DNA of 64,000 bases from Fodinibacter sp963833495. GTDB taxonomy: Bacteria; Actinomycetota; Actinomycetes; Actinomycetales; Dermatophilaceae. The stretch is taken from positions 62,001-126,000 of the forward strand of contig CAWHYJ010000003.1 of NCBI GenBank assembly GCA_963833495.1. Reading direction: 5' to 3'. How positions within the stretch are numbered: the stretch's first letter is position 1; each line of letters opens with the position of its first letter. Under the pieces are notes generated by a model. It was given only the letters and a program-made list of their open reading frames with translations, was not told where the DNA came from and did not search any database. Shown here one piece after another: positions 16,542 to 26,440 of the stretch. Position numbers and translations under genes: made by a program.

Positions 16542-17441
16542 ATGATCAAAGTCGAGCACCTCACGAAGACCTACGGCCGCGGGCTGACCGCCGTCGACGA
16601 CGTCTCCTTCACCGCGGCCACCGGCCGGGTCACCGGCTTCCTCGGCCCCAACGGGGCGGGCAAGTCCACCACCATGCGGATCATGGTCGGCCTCACCCCG
16701 GCCACCTCGGGATCCGCCACCATCGACGGCCGCCGGTTCGTCGACCTGCCCAACCCCGGCACCGATGTCGGGGTCCTCCTCGACGCCTCGGCTCAGCACG
16801 CGGGCCGCACCGGCCGCGAGATCCTCACCCTGGTGCAGCGCACCATGGGCCTGCCCAAGAGCCGCGTCAAGGAGATGCTCGAGCTGGTCAGCCTCACCGA
16901 CGACGAGGCCGACCGACGGGTGCGCAACTACTCGCTCGGCATGCGCCAGCGCCTCGGCATCGGCGCCGCCCTGCTCGGCGACCCGCACGTGCTGATCCTC
17001 GACGAGCCGGCCAACGGGCTCGACCCGGCCGGCATCCGGTGGATGCGCGACCTGCTGCGCGGCTACGCCAACCGCGGCGGCACCGTGCTGCTCAGCTCGC
17101 ACCTGCTGCACGAGATCGAGGTCATCGCCGACGACCTGGTCGTCATCGGCAACGGCCGCATCGTCGCCCAGGGCACCAAGGCCGAGCTGCTGGCCTCGGC
17201 CGGCACCATCGCCCGGGCCCGCGACATCGCTGCGCTCGTGGCCGCCATGGAGCGCGCCGGTCTCACGGTCACCCACGCCGACGGCAGCGTGCACACCGAG
17301 GCCACCCCCGAGCAGGTCGGTGAGGTCGCGCTCGGCGCGGGCCTGGCGCTGACCGAGCTCCGCGCCGCCGACGGCGCCGGGCTCGAGGAGATGTTCCTCG
17401 AGCTCACCGCAGACACCCAGCGCGAAGGAGCAGCAGCATGA
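16542..17441 (+). CDS. ABC exporter ATPase subunit
   Basis: A 299-residue nucleotide-binding protein. Walker A is GPNGAGKST (residues 35-43), the signature is NYSLGMRQRLGIG, and Walker B is VLILDEPANGLDP, followed by the D-loop and switch His (SSHLLHE). It has the DrrA/CcmA-like layout with a ~70-residue C-terminal extension (VTHADGSVHTEATPEQVGEV). It powers the ABC-2 permease encoded next, whose ATG overlaps its stop (ATGA). The cargo is unknown; bacitracin- or antibiotic-type exporters share this arrangement. Confidence 0.9.
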   Translation: MIKVEHLTKTYGRGLTAVDDVSFTAATGRVTGFLGPNGAGKSTTMRIMVGLTPATSGSATIDGRRFVDLPNPGTDVGVLLDASAQHAGRTGREILTLVQRTMGLPKSRVKEMLELVSLTDDEADRRVRNYSLGMRQRLGIGAALLGDPHVLILDEPANGLDPAGIRWMRDLLRGYANRGGTVLLSSHLLHEIEVIADDLVVIGNGRIVAQGTKAELLASAGTIARARDIAALVAAMERAGLTVTHADGSVHTEATPEQVGEVALGAGLALTELRAADGAGLEEMFLELTADTQREGAAA

Positions 17442-18262
17442 GCAGCACGACCGTTCTCGACACCGCCACGACGGATGCCGCGACGCACCGCGACCGAGCA
17501 CGCACGGCATCCGCGCGAATTCCCCTGTCCCGCTTGGTGGGGGTCGAGCTGCGGAAGATGTTCGACACCCGGTCCGGCTTCTGGCTGATGGCCAGCATCC
17601 TCATCACCAGCGTGCTGGCGACCGCGGCCATCATCGTGTTCGCACCGGACGACCAGCAGACCTACGACAACTTCGCCGCCGCCGTCGGCATCCCGATGAC
17701 GGTCATCCTGCCGATCATCGGCATCCTCGCCGTCACCAGCGAGTGGAGCCAGCGCAGCGGCCTGACCACCTTCACGCTCGTCCCGCACCGTGGCCGGGTG
17801 CTGTGGGCGAAGTTCATCGCAGCCGTCGGCGTCGGTGTCGCGGCGATGTTCGTCGCGCTCGTCGTCGGGGCGCTGGGCACCCTGGTCGGAAGCCTCGTCA
17901 CGGGGCTGGACCCGGTCTGGAACGTCAGCGTCACGGAGTTCGGGCTCATCGTGCTGGGCAGCGTGCTCGGCATGCTCTTCGGCTTCATGCTCGGCGTGCT
18001 GATCCGCAACTCCGCCGGCGCGATCGTCGCCTACTTCGTCTACAGCCTCGTGCTGCCTCCGCTGGTGCAGCTGCTCGCGGTCAACGCGAAGTGGTTCGCC
18101 GACGTGCAGCCGTGGATCGACTACGCCGACGCCCGCAACGTGCTGTTCAACGGCAGCGTCACCAGCGAGCAGTGGCAGCACCTCGCGGTGTCCGGCACCA
18201 TCTGGTTCTTGCTGCCGCTGGCCATCGGGCTGGTCATCGTGCGACGCGCCGAGGTCAAGTGA
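17438..18262 (+). CDS. ABC-2 type exporter permease
   Basis: A 274-residue membrane partner of the preceding ATPase, with a Thr/Ala-rich cytoplasmic N-terminus (about 30 residues) and then six predicted membrane segments (VGVELRKMFDTRSGFWLM... to FLLPLAIGLVIVRRAEVK). RxKMFDTRSGFW is the usual juxtamembrane coupling helix. Start by 4-base overlap with the ATPase gene. It is followed by a bidirectional hairpin terminator. Confidence 0.88.
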   Translation: MSSTTVLDTATTDAATHRDRARTASARIPLSRLVGVELRKMFDTRSGFWLMASILITSVLATAAIIVFAPDDQQTYDNFAAAVGIPMTVILPIIGILAVTSEWSQRSGLTTFTLVPHRGRVLWAKFIAAVGVGVAAMFVALVVGALGTLVGSLVTGLDPVWNVSVTEFGLIVLGSVLGMLFGFMLGVLIRNSAGAIVAYFVYSLVLPPLVQLLAVNAKWFADVQPWIDYADARNVLFNGSVTSEQWQHLAVSGTIWFLLPLAIGLVIVRRAEVK

Positions 18263-18279
18263 CCGGATGCCGTGCCGCG

Positions 18280-18324
18280 GCCGCCGCTCCCACCCCGGTC
18301 ACCCCGGAAGGTGGGAGCGGCGGC
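18280..18324. terminator. Bidirectional terminator between permease and synthetase genes
   Basis: Perfect 15-bp arms (GCCGCCGCTCCCACC at 18280-18294 and its complement at 18310-18324) with a 15-base loop lie between two convergent stops. The right arm overlaps the last codons of the minus-strand synthetase gene. Confidence 0.7.
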
Positions 18325-19279
18325 TCTCCAGCGCCTCGCGGCGGTGGGCGTTGCCGTGCAGGGCGACGTAGGCGTCGCCGAACCTCGAGAGCAGGTCGTC
18401 GTCGAGGCGGCGCACCGCACCGGGCGGGTAGCGGTAGTCCATCGCCGCGGTGACCGCCGCGCTGTCGACGTCGCGAAGCGTCGAGCCCAGCTCCTCGAGT
18501 GAGGCGATGCCGAGCTCGAGCAGCAGCCCGGAGATCCACTCGTAGTGCTCGGTGCGCGACCAGCCGGCGTTGGAGTAGCGCCCGGCCAGGAAGGTCGCGA
18601 GCTCCTGCGCGCTGATCCGCGGGTCATCCTTTTCGCCGCCGTCGACGTCGCTGTCGCCCAGCCCCGCCTGCAGTCGATCACGGATCGCCTCGAACTCCTT
18701 GTCGGCCAGCTCGAGCAACCCGGCCGCCAGCGTGAACCGACGGTCGAGGTCGGGCACCTGCTCGGGGGGCACCGTGCCCTTGTAGCGGATGTCGTGCTCG
18801 AACTCCGCCCACGCGTGCTGCAGCACGGTGCGCAGCTGGATCGAGGCGCAGAACAACGGGTCGTATGCCGTGGGCGCGCCCGGCGCTCGCGACACCAGCA
18901 GGTGCCGGCTGGCGTAGCCGAAGCGCCCGGCCCGCGCGGTCTCCTCGCCGAGGTCGCGGTCGTCGAGCACGGTGAACTGCTCGGCGAGCAGGCCGGCCAC
19001 GGCGTCGATGTCGCGCTGCACGTAGGTGATGACCCGCACCCCGACCTGGTCGGTCACCGCCCTCAGGGGGTCGGCCGTGCTGTCGTCGGCCAGCACGCCG
19101 CGGGCCTTGGCGGCGAAGGAGCCGATCGCCTTGGTGCGCCCGGTGACGCTGAGGTAGTTGATGCCGGCGTCGTCGATGGTGCGGGTCACGAGTGCGACGA
19201 ACTCGTCGGTGGCGGGCAGCAGCCGTGGTCGCAGGGCCGTGTAGTCCGCCACGGCTCGGTCGACGCGGCGCAGGGACAT
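18299..19279 (-). CDS. RelA/SpoT-domain (p)ppGpp synthetase-like protein
   Basis: A 326-residue protein with a RelA/SpoT nucleotidyltransferase domain in the first ~170 residues: SVTGRTKAIGSFAAKAR, DQVGVRVITYV, FGYASRHLLV, and IQLRTVLQHAWAEFEHDIRYKG, which match the family's substrate-binding and catalytic blocks. There is no HD hydrolase domain upstream, so it resembles a synthetase-only protein. An extra ~130-residue helical C-terminus of unknown role follows. ATG at 19279 gives the natural start; longer reading adds Arg-rich sequence. Predicted role is alarmone synthesis. Confidence 0.75.
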   Translation of the reverse strand: MSLRRVDRAVADYTALRPRLLPATDEFVALVTRTIDDAGINYLSVTGRTKAIGSFAAKARGVLADDSTADPLRAVTDQVGVRVITYVQRDIDAVAGLLAEQFTVLDDRDLGEETARAGRFGYASRHLLVSRAPGAPTAYDPLFCASIQLRTVLQHAWAEFEHDIRYKGTVPPEQVPDLDRRFTLAAGLLELADKEFEAIRDRLQAGLGDSDVDGGEKDDPRISAQELATFLAGRYSNAGWSRTEHYEWISGLLLELGIASLEELGSTLRDVDSAAVTAAMDYRYPPGAVRRLDDDLLSRFGDAYVALHGNAHRREALESRRSHLPG

Positions 19280-19407
19280 GGGGCCACTGTCCCACGCGCG
19301 GACCGCAGCCTCGCCGGCTCGGTGTGCGCACGGCATCCGATGACCGGCGACGCACCTTGGGGACGCCATGTGCGACAGGCTGGGAACCCCGAGCGAGGAG
19401 CAGCACC

Positions 19408-20007
19408 ATGGGCAAGGTCGTCTCGTCCGCGATGATGTCGCTGGACGGCTACATCGCGAAGGCCGACAACACCATCGGCCGGCTGTTCGACTGCCTGAAC
19501 AACGGCGACGTGGACGTTCCCACGTCCACGCCCGGCATGACCTTTCACATGACGCCCCAGTCGGCGGAGTACTGGCGCGGGTGGATGGACGCGGTCGGGG
19601 CGATCGTCGTCGGCCGCACGCTCTTCGACTTCACCGACGGCTGGGGCGGTCAGCACACCATGGGTGCGCCCGTCGTGGTGGTGACCCACGAGGTGCCGAC
19701 CGACTGGGTCGCCGACCACCCCGACGCGTCGCTCACCTTCGTCACCGACGGGGTCGAGGCCGCCGTCGCGGCAGCGCAGGACATCGCCGGTGACCGGGCG
19801 GTCGCCGTGGCGGCGGGCACGATCGCGCGGCAGTGCCTCGAGCTCGGGCTGCTCGACGAGGTGGCCGTCGACCTGGTGCCGGTGGTCATGGGTGAGGGCA
19901 AGCCCTACTTCGGCCAGATCGGCATCACCGACGTCATGCTCGGCGACCCGACGACCGTCATCAGCGGCGACCGGGTCACCCACCTGGTCTTCCCCGTGCA
20001 GCGCTGA
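19408..20007 (+). CDS. Dihydrofolate-reductase-fold (RibD C-terminal-like) protein
   Basis: A 199-residue protein starting at ATG 19408 behind GCGAGGAG. VVSSAMMSLDGYIAKADN is the typical N-terminal strand-loop of the RibD_C/YyaP-like reductase family. VVGRTLFDF and the later GGGTIA-like AAGTIARQCLELGLLDEVAVDLVPVVMGEGKPYF follow the NADPH-binding and substrate loops. Predicted NAD(P)H-dependent reductase with unknown substrate, probably not the housekeeping DHFR. A paralogue lies convergently at 20028-20630. Confidence 0.85.
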   Translation: MGKVVSSAMMSLDGYIAKADNTIGRLFDCLNNGDVDVPTSTPGMTFHMTPQSAEYWRGWMDAVGAIVVGRTLFDFTDGWGGQHTMGAPVVVVTHEVPTDWVADHPDASLTFVTDGVEAAVAAAQDIAGDRAVAVAAGTIARQCLELGLLDEVAVDLVPVVMGEGKPYFGQIGITDVMLGDPTTVISGDRVTHLVFPVQR

Positions 20008-20027
20008 GCGCTCGGCGCCGGCCGGCC

Positions 20028-20630
20028 TCAGCCGTTGCCGGGCGGGCCGCCCAGCAGGCGAGGCACGTAGTCGAGCAGCTGCGAGCGCCCGTCGAAGGTG
20101 CGGCTCTCGACCAGTTCGAGCGCCACGTCGGGGTAGCCGTCGTAGACCCGCTCCTGCCCGGTGGCCCCGGTGATCACCGGGAAGACGACCAGCCGGAACC
20201 GGTCGACCAGCCCCGCGACGAGCAGGGAGCGACACAGCCGGATGCTGCCCAGGGTGCGCAGCGGGAGGTCGCCTTCGGCCTTCATCGTGCGCACCTCCTC
20301 GACCGCGTCGGTGGTCACCAGCCGGGCGTTCGGCCAGACCAGTGGCTCGGTCAGGGTCGAGGAGAAGATCACCTTCGGCATCGCGTCCAGGCCGGTGAGG
20401 CTGTCCGCCTCCTCGGGCCGGAAGTCGCCGCCTCCCGCAGCGTCCGTCGACAGCTGCGACATCACCCGGTAGGTCGTGGCGCCCATCAGGGTGAGGTAAC
20501 CGCCCTCGGGCTGGTCCTCCTCGAGCCACCCGAGGTACTCGGGGCCCTCCAGACCCCACCAGCCCGGCCAGCCATCCGCCGAGGCGTAGCCGTCCAGCGA
20601 GGTGATCAGGTCGACCATCAGCTCAGGCAT
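20028..20630 (-). CDS. Dihydrofolate-reductase-fold protein, paralogue
   Basis: A 200-residue member of the same family: LMVDLITSLDGYASADGWPGWWG at the N-terminus, LTLMGATTYRVMSQ, KVIFSSTLTEPLVWPNARLV, and a C-terminal block LVAGLVDRFRLVVFPVITGATGQERVY. It converges on the preceding paralogue with only 20 bases between stops. A third, broken copy of the same fold lies at 26290. Substrate unknown. Confidence 0.85.
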   Translation of the reverse strand: MPELMVDLITSLDGYASADGWPGWWGLEGPEYLGWLEEDQPEGGYLTLMGATTYRVMSQLSTDAAGGGDFRPEEADSLTGLDAMPKVIFSSTLTEPLVWPNARLVTTDAVEEVRTMKAEGDLPLRTLGSIRLCRSLLVAGLVDRFRLVVFPVITGATGQERVYDGYPDVALELVESRTFDGRSQLLDYVPRLLGGPPGNG

Positions 20631-20821
20631 CGTGATGTCCCTCTCGTGTCCCGGGCGCAGTAGCCGGTCGCCCTCCGCGCGCCGCCACCAGCCCGGTCAC
20701 CGACCGGGCCCTCCGGCCATCGTGCCGCCCGACACCAGCCGTCGGTGCGGCCGGTGCGCACCGATCCGGGGGTGAGCCATGCCACCGCGCTGGGGCAGCG
20801 CAACGGCTCGATACTGGAGGG

Positions 20822-21697
20822 GTGAGGTGGCCGAAGCGACGGGTGCAACGGGGGCGCGCCGTCGTCGCGCTCGCGCTGCTGCCGGCGCTGCTCGCCGCGT
20901 GCGCGTCCAGCACCGATGACGCCGACAGTGGCACCGCGACGCCGTCCCACGAGTACAGCGCGGGCCCGGTCTCGCACGAGTACCGGCCGGGCCTACCGGC
21001 CTTCCCGCACGTGCCGCAGGGTGTCACCTCGGCTCCCGTGGTCGTCATGATCCCCGGGGGCGGCTGGCAGACCGCCGACCCGGACGGCCTCGAACCCCTC
21101 GCCGCCGCCCTCGCGAGCCGAGGTGTCGTGGCGATGCCGGTCGTCATCCGCGCGGGTGCCGACGGCGCGGTCTACCCGGCGCCGGTGGAGGACGTCGTCT
21201 GCGCCCTGGCCGACGGGGTCGCCACCGCTCGCGAGGCCGGCATCAGGCCCACCCGGATCGTGCTGCTCGGGCACTCCTCGGGCGCCCACCTCTCCGCCTT
21301 GGCCACCCTCGACGCCCGCGACCACACCCCGAGCTGCGAGGACCCGGTCGTCGCACCCGACGCCCTCGTCGGGCTGGCCGGGCCCTACGACATCCGCAAC
21401 TTCTCGGATGCCGCCGAGAACCTCTTCGCCGACGACGCCACCGACGCGACCTGGGACGCCGCCAACCCGGTGCTGCTCGCCGGGCAGCGCCCCGAGGTGC
21501 CGGTGCTGCTGCTGCACGGCGATGCCGACGAGCTGGTGCCGCCGACGTTCAGCACGGACTTCGCCGACGCCCTGCGCGCCGGTGGACACCCGGTGACGGT
21601 CGACGTCATCCCCGGCGTGAACCACGGCGAGGTCTACTCCGCCGAGGTGGCCGCCCAGCCGGTCGCCGACTGGCTGGCCGGGCTCCCGAAGGACTGA
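20822..21697 (+). CDS. Alpha/beta-hydrolase lipoprotein
   Basis: A 291-residue exported hydrolase. The basic N-terminus and hydrophobic core end in lipobox LLAAC (Cys about residue 29). The mature part has IPGGGWQTAD (oxyanion loop of the esterase/lipase family), GHSSGAHLSAL with the nucleophile Ser, LHGDADELVP with the acid residue, and GVNHGEVY with the catalytic His. It should sit on the outer face of the membrane as an esterase. GTG start at 20822 directly opens the signal peptide. Confidence 0.88.
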   Translation: MRWPKRRVQRGRAVVALALLPALLAACASSTDDADSGTATPSHEYSAGPVSHEYRPGLPAFPHVPQGVTSAPVVVMIPGGGWQTADPDGLEPLAAALASRGVVAMPVVIRAGADGAVYPAPVEDVVCALADGVATAREAGIRPTRIVLLGHSSGAHLSALATLDARDHTPSCEDPVVAPDALVGLAGPYDIRNFSDAAENLFADDATDATWDAANPVLLAGQRPEVPVLLLHGDADELVPPTFSTDFADALRAGGHPVTVDVIPGVNHGEVYSAEVAAQPVADWLAGLPKD

Positions 21698-21705
21698 CCT
21701 CGGGC

Positions 21706-22206
21706 TCAGCGGGCGCGCACCATCACGTCGCGTTCGCCGGTGGTGTCCTCGATATCGTGCTCGGCCTGGGTGAGCAGGTGGTCGGCCAGCCGGCGCAGGG
21801 CCCGGGCGACCGCCACCTCGTCACCGATGTGGGCGACCTCGGCGTCCCGCCCGCCACGGTGACTCGTGCCACGGGCGGTGAGGGCCTGCGCGGAGTCGGC
21901 GAGCAGCGCGACCGTGGCCGTGGTGTCGTCGCCCTGCTCGAAGATGGTGACCCGCACCGACCACTCGCGCAGCGTGCCCAGCTCGGGCCGCGCCACGACC
22001 TCCTCGTGCGGCACGGACGCCGACTCGGTCACCCGCAGCACCGCGCCGGGGCCGGGGAACATCGTGCTCGTGTGCCCGTCCTCCCAGCGCACGACGTAGG
22101 GCGGTCCGCCGTCGGCGCCGCGGGCCTCGAGCACCTCCCCGGCCCGGGTGGGCTGGTCGACCAGCTCTCCGGCCAGGATGATGTGGTCTCCGGGGGTCGC
22201 CCTCAT
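21706..22206 (-). CDS. DUF1918-DUF1876 two-domain protein
   Basis: A 166-residue protein joining two small actinobacterial domains. Residues 1-60 are DUF1918 (ATPGDHIILAGELVDQPTRAGEVLE...VRWEDGHTSTMFPGPGA), an SH3-like barrel. Residues ~78-160 are DUF1876 (WSVRVTIFEQGDDTTATVALLADSAQALTARGTSHR...EVAVARALRRLADHLL), a dsRBD-like fold with sensitivity to stress conditions in some species. The two are often separate genes; here they are one continuous frame. Cytoplasmic; function unknown. Confidence 0.85.
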   Translation of the reverse strand: MRATPGDHIILAGELVDQPTRAGEVLEARGADGGPPYVVRWEDGHTSTMFPGPGAVLRVTESASVPHEEVVARPELGTLREWSVRVTIFEQGDDTTATVALLADSAQALTARGTSHRGGRDAEVAHIGDEVAVARALRRLADHLLTQAEHDIEDTTGERDVMVRAR

Positions 22207-22403
22207 GGCTGCTCCTCACACGCGTCGTCACCGTGCCACGAGGATGCCGGGGCGGTGGCGTCGGCCCCGGTACCCGTCACCGATTGTCCTCCTCGCGGCG
22301 CCGCTGCACAGCCGGGGCCGGGTGGTGCGCGTCACCTTCGGGCGCCCTCGCCGCACACCGGCGGCCGGGCTAGTCTGCGGGCCGGACGTGGCGCGCGCCG
22401 TGG

Positions 22404-23621
<1,218 letters not shown>

Positions 23622-24207
23622 GCCGACGGTCGTCCATCGGCCGTGACACCGGCGGCCGCGTCGCTGCGGTCGACGTGAGCCGGGCGGGGCTGGACGGCAC
23701 CGCCGAGCTGGCGACCACGGCATCCACCGACCGGCATGCCGTCGCGGCGATGCCCGAGGCCCACGGACGCGTCGACGGGCTGGTCAACGTGGCCGGCATC
23801 ATCCAGCCGTTCGTGAAGTTCGCCGACCTCGACCACCCGCAGATGGAGAAGGTGCCGGCGGTCAACCGCTGGGGCGTCATCCACACCTGCAAGGCCTTCC
23901 TGCCGCACCTCGTGGCGCGGCGCGAGGCGTGCATCGTCAACGTCTCGAGCATGGGTGCGCTCGGGCCCCGGCATCGCGCAGAACTCGGGTGTGGCGATCC
24001 CGGGATGGACGCGGCGCCGAGCGACCTGGCGGCCAGCATGACCAGCGCGCCGGAGGCGGCCCGGCAGATCGTGCAGGGCATCGAGAAGGGCAGCTACCGC
24101 GTCGTCATCGGCGAGGACGCCCGCGGGCTCGAACGGCTCTCGCGGTTCTCGCCCCAGGCGCCACCGACCTCATCGCGAAGAGGATGGCCTCGCTCCTGGC
24201 CACCTGA
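23622..24207 (+). pseudogene. Short-chain dehydrogenase gene, decayed
   Basis: The middle of an SDR is recognisable (GRVDGLVNVAGIIQPFVKFA, then NRWGVIHTCKAFLPHLVARR and NVSSMGA). The N-terminal TGxxxGxG nucleotide site is missing, the YxxxK catalytic segment is deleted after NVSSMGA, and the C-terminal part needs frame changes (SGVAIPGMD near 23990; ATDLIAKRMASLLAT at the end). So it has lost cofactor site and catalytic residues and carries at least two frameshifts. It follows the desaturase-like gene directly. Confidence 0.75.
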
Positions 24208-24224
24208 GTCGGCACACTGGGCCG

Positions 24225-24689
24225 ATGGCGAAGCCCTACACCGTGACTCGGACGACCACCATCAACGCACCGGCGCAGCGCGTGCACGCGCTCGTCAACG
24301 ACTTCCACGAGTGGCAGCAGTGGTCGCCGTGGGAGGGGCTCGACCCGCAGCTGCGGCGCACCTACACCGGGCCGGATGCCGGGGTCGGCGCTGAGTACGC
24401 CTGGGAGGGGAACCGCAAGGCTGGCAAGGGTGACATGACCGTCACCGGTGACACCCCCGAACGCCTCGACGTCGACCTGCGCTTCGAGAAGCCGTTCAAG
24501 CAGCACAACAAGTTCGCCTTCCTGATCACCCCTGTCGACGAGACGACCACGACGGTCGAGTGGCGCATGGACGGCGAGCTGAGCGGGGCGACGCGGCTGT
24601 TCTCCGTCGTGAAGTCGATGGACTCCCTCATCGGCCCCGACTTCGAGAAGGGCTTGGCCCAGCTCAAGCGCGTTGCCGAATCTTCCTGA
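24225..24689 (+). CDS. SRPBCC-family protein (polyketide cyclase/dehydrase-like)
   Basis: A 154-residue helix-grip protein: VTRTTTINAPAQRVHALVNDFHEWQQWSPWEGLDP, the usual N-terminal strand, helix and W-rich lid; GPDAGVGAEYAWEGNRKAGKGDMTV; and the closing helix DSLIGPDFEKGLAQLKRVAE. It may bind a hydrophobic ligand or act as an accessory cyclase; no catalytic residue can be assigned. ATG at 24225 is the natural start. Confidence 0.85.
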   Translation: MAKPYTVTRTTTINAPAQRVHALVNDFHEWQQWSPWEGLDPQLRRTYTGPDAGVGAEYAWEGNRKAGKGDMTVTGDTPERLDVDLRFEKPFKQHNKFAFLITPVDETTTTVEWRMDGELSGATRLFSVVKSMDSLIGPDFEKGLAQLKRVAESS

Positions 24690-24722
24690 CTCCAACGGCT
24701 TCGGAAGGCTCCTCGATCGCTG

Positions 24723-25547
24723 TCAGGCGATCCAGGTGCGGGTGGCGCCGAGCACCCGCTCGCCGTTTAGGTCGGCGAGCGACATGCCGACGAAGGCCGT
24801 CGCGCCCGGGGAGGTCTGCCACCGGAAGGCGTAGGACGTCGCGGTGGCGCAGGCCGCGATGGCGGCGCCGGCGTCGGCCGAGCTCTGGGCATTGTCGAAC
24901 GCCCCCTGGGTGCGGGCGAGGTAGGCGGCGAACAGCTCGGCGTAGGGGTCGTCGGTGGCGCCCGGCCGCTGCACGTTGGCGACGAAGTCGGAGGCCACCG
25001 CGGCCGGCTCGATGACGCTGACCCAGACGCCGAACCGCTCGGCGACCACGGCGAGTGACTGCATGAACCCCTCGACCGCGAACTTGGCCCCGCAGTAGGC
25101 ATCGGCGAAGGGCTGCCCCACGGCGCCGCCCACGCTGGTCACGGTGACCACGCGGCCATGCCCGCGCTCACGCATGCCGGGCAGCACGAGCTTGGTGAGG
25201 GCGACGACGCCGAGGTAGTTGACCTCGAGCTGCTCGCGCACGGTCTCCATGCCGAGCTGCTCTGCCGTGCCGACGCAGCCACGCCCGGCGTTGTTGACGA
25301 GCACGTCGATCCGGCCGTGGTCGCGCAGCACCCCATCGACGCAGGCGGCCGCTCCGGCCGCGTCGGTGACGTCGAGGGTCCGGACGTCGAGCTCGACGCC
25401 GGCGGCCGCAGCGGCGGCCAGCAGCGCGGTGGCCCGCCCGGTGTCCCGCATCGTGGCCACGACGGTGAGCCCGGCGCGGGCCAGGTCGACGGCGGCCACC
25501 AGGCCCATCCCGCTCGAGGTGCCGGTGACGAGGGCGATGTCGGGCAT
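24723..25547 (-). CDS. Short-chain dehydrogenase/reductase, intact
   Basis: A 274-residue classical SDR. TGTSSGMG is the dinucleotide site (residues 8-15), NNAG follows, and the catalytic triad segment is TSVGG...YCGAK (Ser, Tyr, Lys). VIEPAAVASDF and the C-terminal SYAFRWQTSP region complete it. ATG at 25547 is chosen because it places the nucleotide motif at the N-terminus; the longer frame adds Pro/Arg-rich residues. NAD(P)-dependent oxidoreduction of an unknown alcohol or ketone. Confidence 0.9.
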   Translation of the reverse strand: MPDIALVTGTSSGMGLVAAVDLARAGLTVVATMRDTGRATALLAAAAAAGVELDVRTLDVTDAAGAAACVDGVLRDHGRIDVLVNNAGRGCVGTAEQLGMETVREQLEVNYLGVVALTKLVLPGMRERGHGRVVTVTSVGGAVGQPFADAYCGAKFAVEGFMQSLAVVAERFGVWVSVIEPAAVASDFVANVQRPGATDDPYAELFAAYLARTQGAFDNAQSSADAGAAIAACATATSYAFRWQTSPGATAFVGMSLADLNGERVLGATRTWIA

Positions 25548-25655
25548 GGTGGCCTGCCTTCTGGTCGTTGGGGTGTCGTCGGGTGGGGCCAACTCGCGTC
25601 GGCCCACGGTACGCCGGGCGCCGGGACCGGCGTCACCCGCGGTTAGGCTCCCGGG

Positions 25656-26291
25656 GTGGGCCACCCCTCGTCACCCGAGCTCCTCACCCTGCACGCCGTG
25701 CGCGTGACCGGGATGACGGACGCCTTCGCGATCGCGCACCGCACGGGCCTCACTCGCGAGGTGGTCGAGGACCTGCTGCTCGACGACGAGGCCCGCGGTT
25801 GGGTGCAGCGCGTCGCCTTCGCCGACCTCGCCGGGTGGTCGCTCACCGAGACCGGCCGGCTCGAGGGGGAGCGACGCCTCGCCGACGAGCTCGACCGCAC
25901 CGGTGCCCGCCCCGCCGTCGAGCGGGTGCACGACACCTTCACCCGGCTCAACGAGCGGTTCCTCCTCACCCTGACCCGCTGGCAGATCAGGCCGCAGGCG
26001 TGGGACCGGCTCGCGGCGAACGACCACGACGACCCGGTCTGGGACGGCCGGGTGCTCGACGAGCTGGCCTCCTACCGCCGCCGGCTCGGCCCGCTGTGCG
26101 CCGAGCTGACCACCGCGCTCGAACGGTTCGCCGGCTACGACGAGCGCTATGCCGCCGCGCTCGCCCGCGCCGAGGCCGGCCAGCCGCGGTGGGTCGACGG
26201 GGCCGGGGTCGACTCGTGCCACACCGTCTGGATCCAGCTGCACGAGGACCTGCTGTCGACGTTGGGCATCGACCGGAGCACGGTGGACTGA
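25656..26291 (+). CDS. Helical hypothetical protein with winged-helix-like N-terminus, 211 aa
   Basis: The first ~75 residues (LLTLHAVRVTGMTDAFAIAHRTGLTREVVEDLLLDDEARGWVQRVAF...GWSLTETGR) look like a MarR-type winged helix, with helix-turn-helix and wing ending in LTETGR. The remaining ~130 residues are helical (FTRLNERFLLTLTRWQIRP, TTALERFAGYDERYAAALARAEAG). It is probably a regulator, or a sensor with a ligand-binding helical half. Divergent from the SDR at 24723-25547, which it may control. No exact family is assigned. Confidence 0.65.
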   Translation: MGHPSSPELLTLHAVRVTGMTDAFAIAHRTGLTREVVEDLLLDDEARGWVQRVAFADLAGWSLTETGRLEGERRLADELDRTGARPAVERVHDTFTRLNERFLLTLTRWQIRPQAWDRLAANDHDDPVWDGRVLDELASYRRRLGPLCAELTTALERFAGYDERYAAALARAEAGQPRWVDGAGVDSCHTVWIQLHEDLLSTLGIDRSTVD

Positions 26292-26440
26292 CAGTCGACG
26301 AGCTGCACCTGGTGATCGTGCCGATCGTGCTCGGTCGCGGCCAGCGGCTGTGGGACGGGCAGGAGGGCCTCGACAGCGGTTCGACCTCGAGGTGCTGCCC
26401 GGCGGTCAGGCGTCACGCACCTGCTGCTCAGCCGGCGTCA
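26290..26440 (+). pseudogene. C-terminal scrap of a dihydrofolate-reductase-fold gene
   Basis: Immediately after the previous stop, one frame reads TVDELHLVIVPIVLGRGQRL, then WDGQEGLD. A neighbouring frame continues RFDLEVLPGGQ, and another VTHLLLS. This is the last third of a RibD_C-type reductase (compare the intact paralogues at 19408 and 20028), with no start and frame changes near 26380 and 26410. Confidence 0.65.
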
